Positions 25,586 to 34,379 are shown, counted from the first letter of the stretch. The stretch is 64,000 nucleotides of DNA from Candidatus Latescibacterota bacterium (GCA_022821275.1 JAJEDY010000033.1:18780-82779); one strand, 5' to 3'. The notes: generated from the sequence alone by a model not told the origin. Numbers and translations are program-made.

Positions 25586-25716
25586 AAAACACTCCTGTTT
25601 ATAGGGGTGGACTTGAGGAGTGAGAAGATACAATAATTTCAGACCTCTCACAATCCCCAATCATGTTGCTATCCAGAAATTCTTGCATTATCATGAAAAA
25701 TTAGGAATTAGGAAGC

Positions 25717-25746
25717 GGTGTACAACTGGTCGCAGTCCAGACCAGT
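25717..25746 (+). repeat. 30-nt repeat, copy A (intergenic)
   Basis: Matches 29 of 30 bases with 47467-47496. Contains the inverted repeat AACTGGTC...GACCAGTT (8 bp, 8-base loop). Lies in the 188-base gap between divergent genes, 27 bases before the ATG of the UxuA-like gene, so it may be transcribed in the 5' leader. The rest of the gap shows no strong promoter to my eye. Confidence 0.85.
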
Positions 25747-25773
25747 TCATTAAAAAATACAGGAGATTTAACT

Positions 25774-26814
25774 ATGGCAGCCGAAATGTATGCAGGCGTA
25801 GAATGGGATTCGGAGAACCCGCGCATGCATATTGGTACACAGCGGTTTTCCACGTCGGATGAGCATCTCGAGTTTCTCGCGCGGTGTGGTGTTACGAATA
25901 TGGCGCTCAACGATGCCAGAGAGATTACGCCAGATCCAAGTAGTGGCTGGACAGTGGAAGAGATCGTGGAAAAGAAAGAGAAAGCAGCAAAACACGGTAT
26001 TACCGTGGAAATGGTGGCATTGCCGGTGCAACACCTCAATGTCGATGGTAGTTTTGTGCCCGAGTTTATGCGCGGCAATATGAAAGACGGCGAGAAAGAA
26101 GTTGAGATTGCGTGCGATATGGTGCGCGTTGCCGCAGATGCGGGTATTCCCGCGCTGAAGTATTTTCTTTGCGAAATGGAAAATCAACGCACGGAAGGCG
26201 TTCCACTCGGGCGCGGGGGTGTGCGCTATTCCACATGGGATTTGTCTGTGGCCGATGCTGATACGCCGCGGTATGAGGAACCGGTTACAGCGGAACAGAA
26301 CTGGGAATATGTCACTTTCTTTTTAGAGCGCGTTATTCCCGTTGCCACCGAATGCAAAGTGCGTATGGCCTGTCATCCGTGCGACCCCTGGTTGCCGCCA
26401 GGTTACAAAGGTGTTGATCGCGTGTTGGGTGGATACGATGGGTTCAAGAGTTTTATCGATATTTGTCCAAGTCCTTATCACGGCCTGAATCTTTGCCTCG
26501 GTTGCATGGCGGAGAGCGTTGTGGATCCGCGCAATGAGGTGGCCGATATTATTCGCTATTTTGGGGAGAGAAAGAAAATTCACCTCATCCACTTCCGCAA
26601 TATTACGGGTGGGCGCAACAAGTTTCAGGAGGTTTATCCCGATGAGGGCGATATGAATATGTTTGTCCTTATGAAAGCGCTCAAGGAAGTGGGCTATCCG
26701 CACATGATTGTTCCCGATCACGCGCCCGGCCATACGGCGCAAGGACATTTCGAGCAGGCTTTTGCCTTCCAGTTTGGTTTTATCAAAGCCCTGCTTCAGG
26801 CAGTGGAGATATAA
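25774..26814 (+). CDS. Mannonate dehydratase (UxuA)-family protein
   Basis: 346-aa TIM-barrel protein. Typical UxuA features: 'VRMACHPCDPWLPPGYKG' (HPDDPP-like), 'GLNLCLGCMAESV' with the metal-binding Cys, 'IHLIHFRNITGGRNKFQEVYPDEGDMNMFVLMKALKEVGY' with the metal His, and 'IVPDHAPGH'. UxuA makes 2-keto-3-deoxygluconate from mannonate in uronate catabolism; a related sugar acid is possible here. ATG with CAGGAG upstream. First gene of a plus-strand catabolic series. No uxaC, uxuB or kdgK in the window. Confidence 0.8.
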   Translation: MAAEMYAGVEWDSENPRMHIGTQRFSTSDEHLEFLARCGVTNMALNDAREITPDPSSGWTVEEIVEKKEKAAKHGITVEMVALPVQHLNVDGSFVPEFMRGNMKDGEKEVEIACDMVRVAADAGIPALKYFLCEMENQRTEGVPLGRGGVRYSTWDLSVADADTPRYEEPVTAEQNWEYVTFFLERVIPVATECKVRMACHPCDPWLPPGYKGVDRVLGGYDGFKSFIDICPSPYHGLNLCLGCMAESVVDPRNEVADIIRYFGERKKIHLIHFRNITGGRNKFQEVYPDEGDMNMFVLMKALKEVGYPHMIVPDHAPGHTAQGHFEQAFAFQFGFIKALLQAVEI

Positions 26815-26834
26815 ACAAAAGAGGAGTGATATCC

Positions 26835-27833
26835 TTGAGTTATTCGATTCGAGAGGTTCGAGAGGCGTTGGGGACGTGCAGCCGATTGTCGCTTGCCGAT
26901 TTGCCCACGCCGTTGATGGATTGCCCGAGGTTGGCAGAGAAGTTGGGCGGACCGCGCATTCTGGTCAAGCGCGAGGATCAGACGGGGTTGGCGTTTGGGG
27001 GAAATAAGGTGCGCGAGTTTGAATATTCCGTGGCACCCGCTGTGGATGAAGGGTATGATGTGTTGCTCCACGGCGCGGCATCGCAGTCGAATCAATCGCG
27101 GTTGACAGCAGCAGTTGCGGCGAGGTTGGGTCTGAAGGCGGTGATGGTGGGGCGTAAAGATGACCATGCAGATCCCGTGAATGGCAATTTGTTGCTTACG
27201 CATCTGTTTGGCGCAGAGGTGCATTTGATTGAGAATGAGCAGGAGAAGCAAGCGGTTATTGAAAAGTTAAAGGCCGATGGACACAGGGTCTATAACACGA
27301 GTTCGGATGGGTATTATTATCGCAGCGTGTCTTATGTGGATGGGTTTTTGGAATTGTGGGAGCAGATGCAGGCAATGGATGTGATACCCGATGCCATCTA
27401 TGTGTGTGCAGGCGTGCATACGCATACCGGGCTTGTCGTTGGGGCAAAAGCACTGGGTGTTGATGTGCGGATTATTGGCATAAGTCCAAGTCCACAGGAC
27501 GATGAAAAAAAGAATGTGCAACTCGCCGAGGTTGCAAATGAGGTGTGCAAAATTCTGAATTTGGATCTGAATTTTACGGCAGATGAATTTGAGAGTTATG
27601 GCAAATACGCGGGACCGGCTTATGGCGTCCTGACGCGCGGGGCGCGAGAGGCCGTGTTGTTGGCCGCGCAAACCGAAGGATTGTTGCTCGATCCCGTTTA
27701 TGCGGGCAAAACGTATGGCGCAATGATTGAGCATATCCGAGAGGGATGGTATCGCAGGGATCAGACGGTTGTGTTTGTGCATACGGGTGGAACACCTGCG
27801 CTATTTGCTTATGGCGATGAGTTGTTGGCATAA
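26835..27833 (+). CDS. D-cysteine desulfhydrase / ACC deaminase-family PLP enzyme
   Basis: 332-aa fold-type II PLP enzyme. Seen: 'LADLPTPLMDCPRLAEKLGGPRILVKREDQTGLAFGGNKVREFEY' with the PLP Lys, 'LLHGAASQSNQSRLTAAVAARLGLKAVMVG', 'YVCAGVHTHTGLVVGAKALG', 'LLDPVYAGKTYGAMIEHI' and 'VVFVHTGGTPALFAY'. Releases pyruvate, ammonia and sulfide from D-cysteine, or 2-oxobutyrate from ACC; which substrate cannot be decided. The track uses GTG 26826; TTG 26835 lies 8 bases after GAGGAG and is preferred. 20 bases after the UxuA-like gene. Confidence 0.85.
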   Translation: MSYSIREVREALGTCSRLSLADLPTPLMDCPRLAEKLGGPRILVKREDQTGLAFGGNKVREFEYSVAPAVDEGYDVLLHGAASQSNQSRLTAAVAARLGLKAVMVGRKDDHADPVNGNLLLTHLFGAEVHLIENEQEKQAVIEKLKADGHRVYNTSSDGYYYRSVSYVDGFLELWEQMQAMDVIPDAIYVCAGVHTHTGLVVGAKALGVDVRIIGISPSPQDDEKKNVQLAEVANEVCKILNLDLNFTADEFESYGKYAGPAYGVLTRGAREAVLLAAQTEGLLLDPVYAGKTYGAMIEHIREGWYRRDQTVVFVHTGGTPALFAYGDELLA

Positions 27834-27853
27834 ATATTGAAAGGATTTGAACG

Positions 27854-29626
27854 ATGCAATCTGAATCTGACCGCCGCGACCAGAGTGTGCTTTACGAACC
27901 CAATGAACGGCCTCCAAATACCATTGCTTTCGCACTCGGATTTCAGGCGGCCATGCTCTGTATTGCGGGCATTGTGATCACGCCGGTCATCGTGGTGAGG
28001 GCTGCGGGTGGGGGGGAGCCTTATCTGTCGTGGGCGGTTTTTGGTGCGCTTTTGGTCAGCGGGTTGACCACGGTGTTGCAGGCTGTGCGCGTTGGACGCA
28101 TTGGTGCTGGCTATGTTCTCCTCATGGGCACTTCTGGCGCGTTTATCGCGGTTTGTGTGACAGCACTTGCCAAGGGCGGTCCGGCGATGCTCGCAACTCT
28201 GGTCGTCATCTCGTCGTTGTTCCAATTCGCGCTCTCGACGCGGCTTTCGCTGTTGCGACGAATCATTACGCCAACTGTGGCTGGAACGGTGATCATGTTG
28301 ATCGCGGTGACCGTTATGCCGATCGTCTTTGATATGTTGGCCGATGTGCCCGAAGGTACGCCCTCGGCTGCCGCGCCCGCGTGTGCTATCGCAACCTTGT
28401 TCGTCATCGTGGTGCTCGCGTTGCGGGTTTCGGGTGTATGGCGCCTTTGGGTGCCAATCATCGGGATCGTTGTGGGATGCATTGTCGCTTCGTTTTTTGG
28501 GCTGTACGACATCCAGCGCGTTATCGAAGCTCCCTGGATTGGTTTTCCCGCAGGTGGCGGCTGGCCTGGTTTTGATCTCAGCTTTGGTCCGGTTTTCTGG
28601 TCGCTTCTTCCCGCTTTCATATTTGTGACCCTGGTCGGTGCGATCGAAACAATAGGCGATTCTATCGCCATCCAGAAAGTTTCGTGGCGCACGCCCCGCG
28701 CGCCCGATTTTCGAGCGGTGCAGGGCGCTGTCACCGCAGATGGTGTGGGCAACTTGCTTTCTGGTATTGCGGGGACAGTTCCAAACACGACCTACTCGTC
28801 AAGTGTTTCAATCACAGAACTCACCGGCGTTGCCGCGCGCGGCGTCGGTGTGTGTATTGGCATCGTATTTGTGACGGCGTCCTTTCTGCCCAAGGTGTCG
28901 GCACTACTGCTGGCGATTCCCAATCCCGTGGTCGGGGCTTATGTGACGGTGCTACTGGCACTTCTCTTTGTCGTGGGTATGCGGATCATCGTGCAGGATG
29001 GGGTAGATTATCGCAAGGCGATGATCGCGGGCATCGCATTCTGGATTGGTGTGGGATTTCAGGATCAGGCCATTTTTGCGGAATATCTCGGCGAGTGGTG
29101 GGGGGCACTGCTCGGCAATGGGATGACGGCTGGCGGCCTCACGGCGATTTTTTTGACGCTGTTTATGGAGTTGACAGCACCGCGCCGGCAGCGCGTGGAG
29201 ACCGCGCTCACTGTCGAGGCTTTACCGGAGATTATGGCTTTCCTCGAAAAATTCGCTTCGCGCAGGGGTTGGGATGCCGGGATGACGAATCGTCTCTGTC
29301 TATCTGCCGAAGAAACCCTCCTGATTCTCATTCAGCAAGGGGAGGACGAACAGGCGGAGAAACGCTTGCTTCTAATTGTGCGCAGCGATGGCGGTAATGG
29401 CGCGGAACTCGAGTTTATCGCTTCGACGGGTGAGGGGAATATTGAGGACCGCATGGCCTATCTTAGAGAACAGACAGAAGAGATGCCGATAGAGCATGAA
29501 ATCTCGCTGCGATTGCTTCAGCATTTCACGTCGTCTGTGCGCCACCAGCAATATCACGATGCGGATATTGTAACGGTTCGCGTTGAGTCTCCGGTGGGGG
29601 ATAAAAAACAAAAAGAAGACGAATAA
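27854..29626 (+). CDS. NCS2-type nucleobase permease with C-terminal ATPase-like domain
   Basis: 590-aa fusion. Residues 20-445 form a uracil/xanthine permease of the NCS2 family: 'FALGFQAAMLCIAGIVITP', 'LMGTSGAFIA', 'VGAIETIGDSIAIQKVSWRTPRAPDFRAVQGAVTADGVGNLLSGIAGTVPNTTYSSSVSITELTGVAARGVGV', the last two being its signature. Residues 450-580 resemble the GHKL ATPase fold of RsbW-type anti-sigma kinases: N-box-like 'TNRLCLSAEETLLILIQ', then 'LELEFIAST' and 'ISLRLLQHFTSSVRHQQYHDADIVTVRV'. The N-box Asn is not evident, so nucleotide binding is uncertain. 20 bases after the preceding gene. Confidence 0.85.
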   Translation: MQSESDRRDQSVLYEPNERPPNTIAFALGFQAAMLCIAGIVITPVIVVRAAGGGEPYLSWAVFGALLVSGLTTVLQAVRVGRIGAGYVLLMGTSGAFIAVCVTALAKGGPAMLATLVVISSLFQFALSTRLSLLRRIITPTVAGTVIMLIAVTVMPIVFDMLADVPEGTPSAAAPACAIATLFVIVVLALRVSGVWRLWVPIIGIVVGCIVASFFGLYDIQRVIEAPWIGFPAGGGWPGFDLSFGPVFWSLLPAFIFVTLVGAIETIGDSIAIQKVSWRTPRAPDFRAVQGAVTADGVGNLLSGIAGTVPNTTYSSSVSITELTGVAARGVGVCIGIVFVTASFLPKVSALLLAIPNPVVGAYVTVLLALLFVVGMRIIVQDGVDYRKAMIAGIAFWIGVGFQDQAIFAEYLGEWWGALLGNGMTAGGLTAIFLTLFMELTAPRRQRVETALTVEALPEIMAFLEKFASRRGWDAGMTNRLCLSAEETLLILIQQGEDEQAEKRLLLIVRSDGGNGAELEFIASTGEGNIEDRMAYLREQTEEMPIEHEISLRLLQHFTSSVRHQQYHDADIVTVRVESPVGDKKQKEDE

Positions 29627-29651
29627 TTACCTGAAAATTCAGAGGTCTAAT

Positions 29652-30140
29652 ATGGCGGATTTTAAGACAATGGCCGCAGATGTGGGTGCATTGCTAAAAG
29701 AAAAAGGGCAGACTGTGGCGGTGGCAGAGTCGTCGGCGGGTGGCATCATTTCTGCAGCACTTTTGGCTGTGCCGGGGGCTTCGGCTTATTTCAAGGGCGG
29801 TGGGGTGTGTTATACGGGTGATTCAAAGCAAATATTGATGGCTGTTTCAGATGCGGCAATGGGCGAGGCGAGGGCTGCGACAAAAACGCATGCACTGAAT
29901 CTGGCTCGCGCTGCGCGCGAACGTTTGGGGGCAGATTGGGGTATTGGCGAGACGGGCGCGGCTGGTCCGACGGGAAATCGGTACGGCGATCCGCCCGGCC
30001 ATACGTGTATCGGCGTTGTGGGACCAGATACCGAGCGTGCGATCGCGGCCGCGACGGGTAGCGAGAGCCGGGGTGAGAATATGGAGGTGTTTGCCCGCGA
30101 AGCATTGGACCTGCTGGCCGAATGTTTGCAGCGGGATTGA
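29652..30140 (+). CDS. CinA C-terminal domain protein (PncC-type nicotinamide-nucleotide amidase)
   Basis: 162-aa stand-alone CinA-C domain. 'TVAVAESSAGGIISAALLAVPGASAYFKGGGVCYTGDSKQ' carries the catalytic Ser of the SxxGG-type motif; 'GIGETGAAGPTGNRYGDPPGHTCIGVVG' is the conserved Gly-rich loop. PncC deamidates NMN in pyridine-nucleotide salvage. The motif has ESSAGG rather than ESCTGG, a variant often seen in divergent family members, so activity is not certain. ATG 29652 follows AGAGG; the tracked start lies in the previous gene. Confidence 0.85.
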   Translation: MADFKTMAADVGALLKEKGQTVAVAESSAGGIISAALLAVPGASAYFKGGGVCYTGDSKQILMAVSDAAMGEARAATKTHALNLARAARERLGADWGIGETGAAGPTGNRYGDPPGHTCIGVVGPDTERAIAAATGSESRGENMEVFAREALDLLAECLQRD

Positions 30141-30154
30141 CCAAGGAGGAGGGT

Positions 30155-31408
30155 ATGGCAGAGTTAGCGCTGTTGGGTGGCGAGCGTGAGGTTAAAGAAA
30201 AGGATGATATTTCATGGCCGATGTACGATGCGGCCGAAAGAGATGCGCTTATTGAGGTGCTGGAGAGCCGGGCTTGGTACAATTCCTCGAAGTGCCAGGA
30301 GTTTGAAGAGACGTTTGCGGCATTTCAAGATGCGAAATACGGGATCGCGTGTACGGGCGGCACTGTGGCTCTGGAGATGATTTGTCGCGGGGCGGGTATT
30401 GGTGTAGGCGATGAGGTGATTACGAGTGCATATACGTTTATCGGTACGTGTTCGGGGATTCTAAAAGCAGGTGCTACGGTTGTTTTTTGCGATATAGATC
30501 CAGATACCAATAATCTCGATGTGGCGGAGGTCGAGAGCCTTATTACAGATCGCACGAAGGGGATTATGCCGGTGCATTTTGGCGGGTTGGCGTGTGATCT
30601 CCAGCGGTTGTTGGATATTGCCGAGCGTCACAATCTGGTGGTTTTAGAAGATGCGGCGCACGGATGGGGATCGACTTATCGGGATCGCGGGCTGGGCAGT
30701 TGGGGACTGGCTTCGGGATTTTCTTTTCAGCAGAGCAAAAATATGACGGGTGGCGATGGGGGCATTGCCCTGACCAATGACGAGGCAGTTGCCGATGCGA
30801 TTGGTTGTGCGACCAATGTCGGGCGGTCGCGGTATGGTCGTACGGAGGAATCTCGACAATGGGGGGGGAACCATCGGATGACGGAGTTTGTCGCTGCGGT
30901 CCTATTGTGCCAGTTGAAGCGCATTCCCGAGCATACGGAGATCCGCGAGCAAAATGGGGCGATGTTGACGCGCACGTTGTCGGAAGTTGAGGGTATTGAG
31001 CCGATTCACCGGTTGGAAGATGCAACCCGCGTCAACTGGCATGTGTATGGTGCGAGGTATTTATCCGAGGCGTTTGAGGGGGTTTCCCGCGATGCATTTG
31101 TCAGGGCAATGCGCGCTGAAGGGGTACCGGTGAGTACGGGATACGAGGTGCCGGTTTACAAGCATCCGGTTTTTCAAGAGGATTGGAAAGCCCGCGATTA
31201 CACGCCTTTTGCGTGGACAGATGCGGCGCAGGATTATCGCTCGTTGCATTTGCCAAAGGTCGAGCAGTATTGCCAGGAACGGCTGTCGATAAGCCAGAGG
31301 GCTTTGCTGGCTTCTGAAACGCGGATGCGGGATATGTCGCGCGCATTTGTCAAGGTGCGCGAGAACGCAGATAAGCTTCGGGATTGGGAGAGAAGTAATC
31401 ACAGATAG
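30155..31408 (+). CDS. DegT/DnrJ/EryC1/StrS-family aminotransferase
   Basis: 417-aa PLP-dependent sugar aminotransferase or related enzyme. Seen: 'YNSSKCQEFEETFAAFQDAKYGIACTGGTVALEMICRGAGIGVGDEVITSAYTFIGTCSGIL', 'VVLEDAAHGWGSTYRDRGLGSWGLASGFSFQQSKNMTGGDGGI' with the PLP Lys, 'WGGNHRMTEFVAAVLLCQL' and 'VPVYKHPVF'. These enzymes act on keto sugars, or on a cyclic ketone as in StrS. ATG 30155 with AAGGAGGAGGG upstream. Overlaps no neighbour; likely cotranscribed with CinA-C and the aldolase. Confidence 0.88.
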   Translation: MAELALLGGEREVKEKDDISWPMYDAAERDALIEVLESRAWYNSSKCQEFEETFAAFQDAKYGIACTGGTVALEMICRGAGIGVGDEVITSAYTFIGTCSGILKAGATVVFCDIDPDTNNLDVAEVESLITDRTKGIMPVHFGGLACDLQRLLDIAERHNLVVLEDAAHGWGSTYRDRGLGSWGLASGFSFQQSKNMTGGDGGIALTNDEAVADAIGCATNVGRSRYGRTEESRQWGGNHRMTEFVAAVLLCQLKRIPEHTEIREQNGAMLTRTLSEVEGIEPIHRLEDATRVNWHVYGARYLSEAFEGVSRDAFVRAMRAEGVPVSTGYEVPVYKHPVFQEDWKARDYTPFAWTDAAQDYRSLHLPKVEQYCQERLSISQRALLASETRMRDMSRAFVKVRENADKLRDWERSNHR

Positions 31409-31419
31409 AGGAGAAGATC

Positions 31420-32139
31420 ATGTTTGAAAATGCAATTGGACTAAAACAGAAATACCGCAATGGTGAACGCATTCTTGGTGTGTCTATGGCACCGAATACG
31501 CCGCCGGATCGATTTGATCAGATTATGGATAAAGATGATTACGATTTCGTGTCTATTGACAGTCAGCATACGCCGTTGAGCGAAGAGCGCATTGCGGCGT
31601 TTTGCGATATGGCTGCCGAGCGAGATGTGTTTGTGCAGTTTCGAATTAAACACACGCGCAATGCCTATTTGATTGGCAATTATCTCGATTTGGGTCCGTG
31701 TGGGATCGAGATTCCGCAGACCGAGTTGGAAGAGACGGTTGATGATGCGTTGCACTATTTTTATTATCCGCCGGCTGGAGGGCGCAGTTTTGGCGGGGGA
31801 CATCGGCGAGGCGCGGAAGGTAAAGAGGCAGAGGAGTACGCGGATTGGTGGAATAGCTTTGGGGTTTTGTGGTTGCAGATTGAGTCGGTAGAGGCCGCGA
31901 CGTGCGGGCATTTGCTCGCGAAGGCGGGTGTGGATTGTTTGTCGATGGGTCCGACGGATTTGTCTATGAGCATTAAGGCACATCCGCAACACTGGTTGAA
32001 ATCTGTGGATGATACGATCGCGTATTTGTGCAGGTCTTTGGAAGGGACTGGCGTGGCGGTCTGTCATCGCAACCGCACACCGGATACGCGTGAGAAATAC
32101 GCCGATATGGGGGTGACGGTTTTTTTGGAGAGTGCTTAA
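31420..32139 (+). CDS. HpcH/HpaI-family aldolase
   Basis: 239-aa class II pyruvate aldolase-like TIM barrel. 'DDYDFVSIDSQHTPLSEERI' is the strand-2 motif with the catalytic His, 'VFVQFRIKHTRNAYLIGNYLDLGPCGIEIPQTE' carries a metal-binding Glu region, and 'VLWLQIESVEAA' holds a second metal Glu. 'VDCLSMGPTDLSMSI' is the closing motif. It would split a 4-hydroxy-2-oxo acid to pyruvate and an aldehyde, consistent with the sugar-acid setting of the cluster. ATG with GAGGAGAAG upstream, 11 bases after the aminotransferase. Confidence 0.85.
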   Translation: MFENAIGLKQKYRNGERILGVSMAPNTPPDRFDQIMDKDDYDFVSIDSQHTPLSEERIAAFCDMAAERDVFVQFRIKHTRNAYLIGNYLDLGPCGIEIPQTELEETVDDALHYFYYPPAGGRSFGGGHRRGAEGKEAEEYADWWNSFGVLWLQIESVEAATCGHLLAKAGVDCLSMGPTDLSMSIKAHPQHWLKSVDDTIAYLCRSLEGTGVAVCHRNRTPDTREKYADMGVTVFLESA

Positions 32140-32236
32140 AGAAGTGTGAAGTAGGAAGTGTGAAGGGTGAAGAAGCATCCGCCCTGAGGTAGTTGGATGG
32201 GGCCTTCTTACTTCTCACTTCTTACTTCTTACTTTT
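32138..32236. repeat. Degenerate GAAGTGTGAAG-type inverted repeat
   Basis: Left arm AAAGAAGTGTGAAGTAGGAAG and right arm CTTACTTCTCACTTCTTACTTC are imperfectly complementary and enclose about 50 bases. It fills the gap between the aldolase and the beta-helix gene and ends just before the AGGAGGG ribosome site. Low-complexity relatives occur at 45.75 kb (AGTGCAGAGTGCAAAGGG) and 47.40 kb. Confidence 0.7.
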
Positions 32237-32251
32237 TAGGAGGGTGATGTT

Positions 32252-33484
32252 ATGCCTGCTATGCCAGCGAGAGAGATTCCATTGCCCGATGCGCCGCGAG
32301 ATGAGGTGAATGCTGCGGATTTTTTTGATCGGGAATCTATGACCTGTGGGTTGGAAGAAGCGGTTGCATCGTTGCCAGAGAGCGGTGGTAGGGTACGTGT
32401 TCCTTCGGGTACGTATCTTTTGCGCAAGACGCTTTACGTGCCCAGTCGGGTGAGTCTGATCGGCGATGGGCCAGCGACGGTGTTGCGGATTCGGCCTTTG
32501 CAGGTGGCTTATCTGTCAAAAGATATTCGCAAAGGTGGTCGGGTGCTGACCTGTAAGACTGAGCTGCCTTTTCGCGTGGGTGAGGGGATTGGGGTTTGCG
32601 ACGATAAGCACAGGGGATGGTGGGGCACGCACGGGGAGGTCGAGCGGGTTGTGGGCAATCGCGTGTGGATGAGTGTGCCGTTTAATCGCCGATTGTTGGT
32701 GCGCGACAATGCCCGGGTAGTGAATCTGTTTCCCTGTATATGGTCAGAGGGTGAGACGGATATTGAGATACGAGATTTGACGATTAAGGGTCCCGACGAT
32801 TACGAGGGTGATTGGTGGGATTTTACGTATTCGGCGGTGCATATTGTGGGCTGTGAGCGCGTGCGCGTTCTGAATTGTTCGGTGTTTGGATGGCCCAGCG
32901 ATGGGTTTGGGATTCAGCGCGGTTGCGATGCCCAGGTGGCGCATTGTCAGGCTCACGGGTGTCGCGGGCATGGGTTTCATCCCGGAACGGGGTTGGGGCG
33001 CAGTGTGTGGTCGCACAATATCGGGAAGGGAAATGGGGGCGATGGGTATTATTTTTGCGCGCGGGTGCATCATTCGGTGTGCAGCGATAGCGTGTTTTCC
33101 GAAAATGGACAACACGGGATTGGCGGTGTGGCAAATGGCGGGGATCACCACAATATTGTGAGTAATAATGTGTGTTCGTACAATGGGATGTGCGGGATAG
33201 ATGCCAATAGAGGGGATGAGCAGGTGATTACGGGGAATTTGTTGCTGAGCAATTCCCGGGCGAAAAAGGGAGAATACCCCGGTATCCGCGTGCAGGATTT
33301 GACCCATTCGATTATGCAGGGCAATCGGTGTGCAGACGATCAGGAAAAGCCGACGCAGTTGAAGGGTATTGAGGAGAGTGGTGAGAGCGACTATAATTTG
33401 ATTAGCGGTAATTTGTGTGTGGGAATGGATAAGGCTGTTGCTGTTGTGGGGAGAAATAGCCGGGCAGAGGGGAATTTGGTTTGA
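32252..33484 (+). CDS. Right-handed parallel beta-helix repeat protein
   Basis: 410-aa pectate-lyase-like solenoid. It starts with the family N-cap 'GLEEAVASLPESGGRVRVPSGTYLLRKTLYVPSRVSLIGDGPATVLRI'. Coils follow with the rhythm of Asn/Gly turns: 'VLNCSVFGWPSDGFGIQRG', 'AQVAHCQAHGCRGHGFHPG', 'NIVSNNVCSYNGMCGIDANR', 'NLLLSNSRAKKGEYPGIRVQD' and 'NRCADD'. Probably a carbohydrate-active lyase or epimerase, but catalytic residues cannot be assigned. There is no signal peptide. Start ATG 7 bases after AGGAGGG. Confidence 0.85.
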   Translation: MPAMPAREIPLPDAPRDEVNAADFFDRESMTCGLEEAVASLPESGGRVRVPSGTYLLRKTLYVPSRVSLIGDGPATVLRIRPLQVAYLSKDIRKGGRVLTCKTELPFRVGEGIGVCDDKHRGWWGTHGEVERVVGNRVWMSVPFNRRLLVRDNARVVNLFPCIWSEGETDIEIRDLTIKGPDDYEGDWWDFTYSAVHIVGCERVRVLNCSVFGWPSDGFGIQRGCDAQVAHCQAHGCRGHGFHPGTGLGRSVWSHNIGKGNGGDGYYFCARVHHSVCSDSVFSENGQHGIGGVANGGDHHNIVSNNVCSYNGMCGIDANRGDEQVITGNLLLSNSRAKKGEYPGIRVQDLTHSIMQGNRCADDQEKPTQLKGIEESGESDYNLISGNLCVGMDKAVAVVGRNSRAEGNLV

Positions 33485-33539
33485 TCCGCAGATGAACGCA
33501 GATAAACGCAGATGTGTAGGGGCGAGGCATGCCTCGCCC
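33482..33539 (+). repeat. Palindrome-bearing intergenic repeat, copy 1
   Basis: Starts exactly at the TGA stop of the beta-helix gene. The first 33 bases are identical to those starting at the glnB stop (50087). They contain three AACGCAGAT-like units and are followed by GTAGGGGCGA and the perfect 20-bp palindrome GGGCGAGGCATGCCTCGCCC (33520-33539). Confidence 0.9.
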
Positions 33540-33586
33540 TGATCTGGAGAACGTCGTGTGATGGATGTTTTTTCAGGAGATGAATC

Positions 33587-34375
33587 ATGCTAACAGAAGA
33601 GCAGGTGGCGGAGTTTCACGAAAATGGGTTTTTGAATGGGGGGCATGTGCTGGACGACGCACAGGTCGAGGTGTTGCGCGAGGAATTGTACCGGGTGATT
33701 GAGAGTAAAGACCGCGATGATGTGTCGCAGCCGGTTTTGTTGCGCAATTTGGGCGGTAATGATTCGGCGCCGGTCTGGCAGATTGTGAATATCTGGGAGG
33801 CGAGCGAGGCGTTTAAGAATTTGATGTATTCAGAGAAGATTGTAGAGGAGATGGCGCAGTTGACCGGGGCGACGGAGTTGCGTATCTGGCACGATCAGAT
33901 TCAGTACAAGCCCGCTGAAATTGGGGGGACGACCGGATGGCATCAGGACGCGCCGCTGTGGCCGATTATTCGACCGATGACAGAGGTGAGCGCGTGGGTG
34001 GCATTGGACGATGTGGATGTGGAGAATGGGTGTATGAGTATGGTGCCGGGTTCGCACAAGTGGGGCAATCAGATTGCGTTTGTGCGGGCGGTAAAGGATT
34101 TTAACGCCATGCCGCCGGAGTTTGAAGGCCAACGCATATCGGTGGTGCGCCGACCGGTGAAAAAGGGCGAGGTGCATTATCACCACGCTCTGACCTGGCA
34201 CGGTTCGCACGACAATCGCAGCAAGCGACCCCGACGCGCGATTGCGATTCACTATATGACGCAGGATACGTATTACGATGCGAGTGGCAATCACGTGATG
34301 AAGGAATTTGTAACCGTGGAAGATGGCGAGATTTTGCGGGGGGAACACTTTCCAACGGTGTGGAGGTCTGAGTAG
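33587..34375 (+). CDS. Phytanoyl-CoA dioxygenase (PhyH)-family protein
   Basis: 262-aa Fe(II)/2-oxoglutarate oxygenase-like protein. N-terminus 'MLTEEQVAEFHENGFLNGGHVLDDAQVEVLREEL' is the family signature. Metal ligands are His and Asp in 'TGWHQDAPLWP' and the distal His in 'HYHHALTWHGSHDNRS', whose Arg would bind 2-oxoglutarate. 'VDVENGCMSMVPGSHKWG' is typical. Hydroxylates an unknown small molecule. ATG with CAGGAG upstream. A second PhyH gene lies at 37.9 kb on the other strand. Confidence 0.9.
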   Translation: MLTEEQVAEFHENGFLNGGHVLDDAQVEVLREELYRVIESKDRDDVSQPVLLRNLGGNDSAPVWQIVNIWEASEAFKNLMYSEKIVEEMAQLTGATELRIWHDQIQYKPAEIGGTTGWHQDAPLWPIIRPMTEVSAWVALDDVDVENGCMSMVPGSHKWGNQIAFVRAVKDFNAMPPEFEGQRISVVRRPVKKGEVHYHHALTWHGSHDNRSKRPRRAIAIHYMTQDTYYDASGNHVMKEFVTVEDGEILRGEHFPTVWRSE

Positions 34376-34379
34376 ATAA

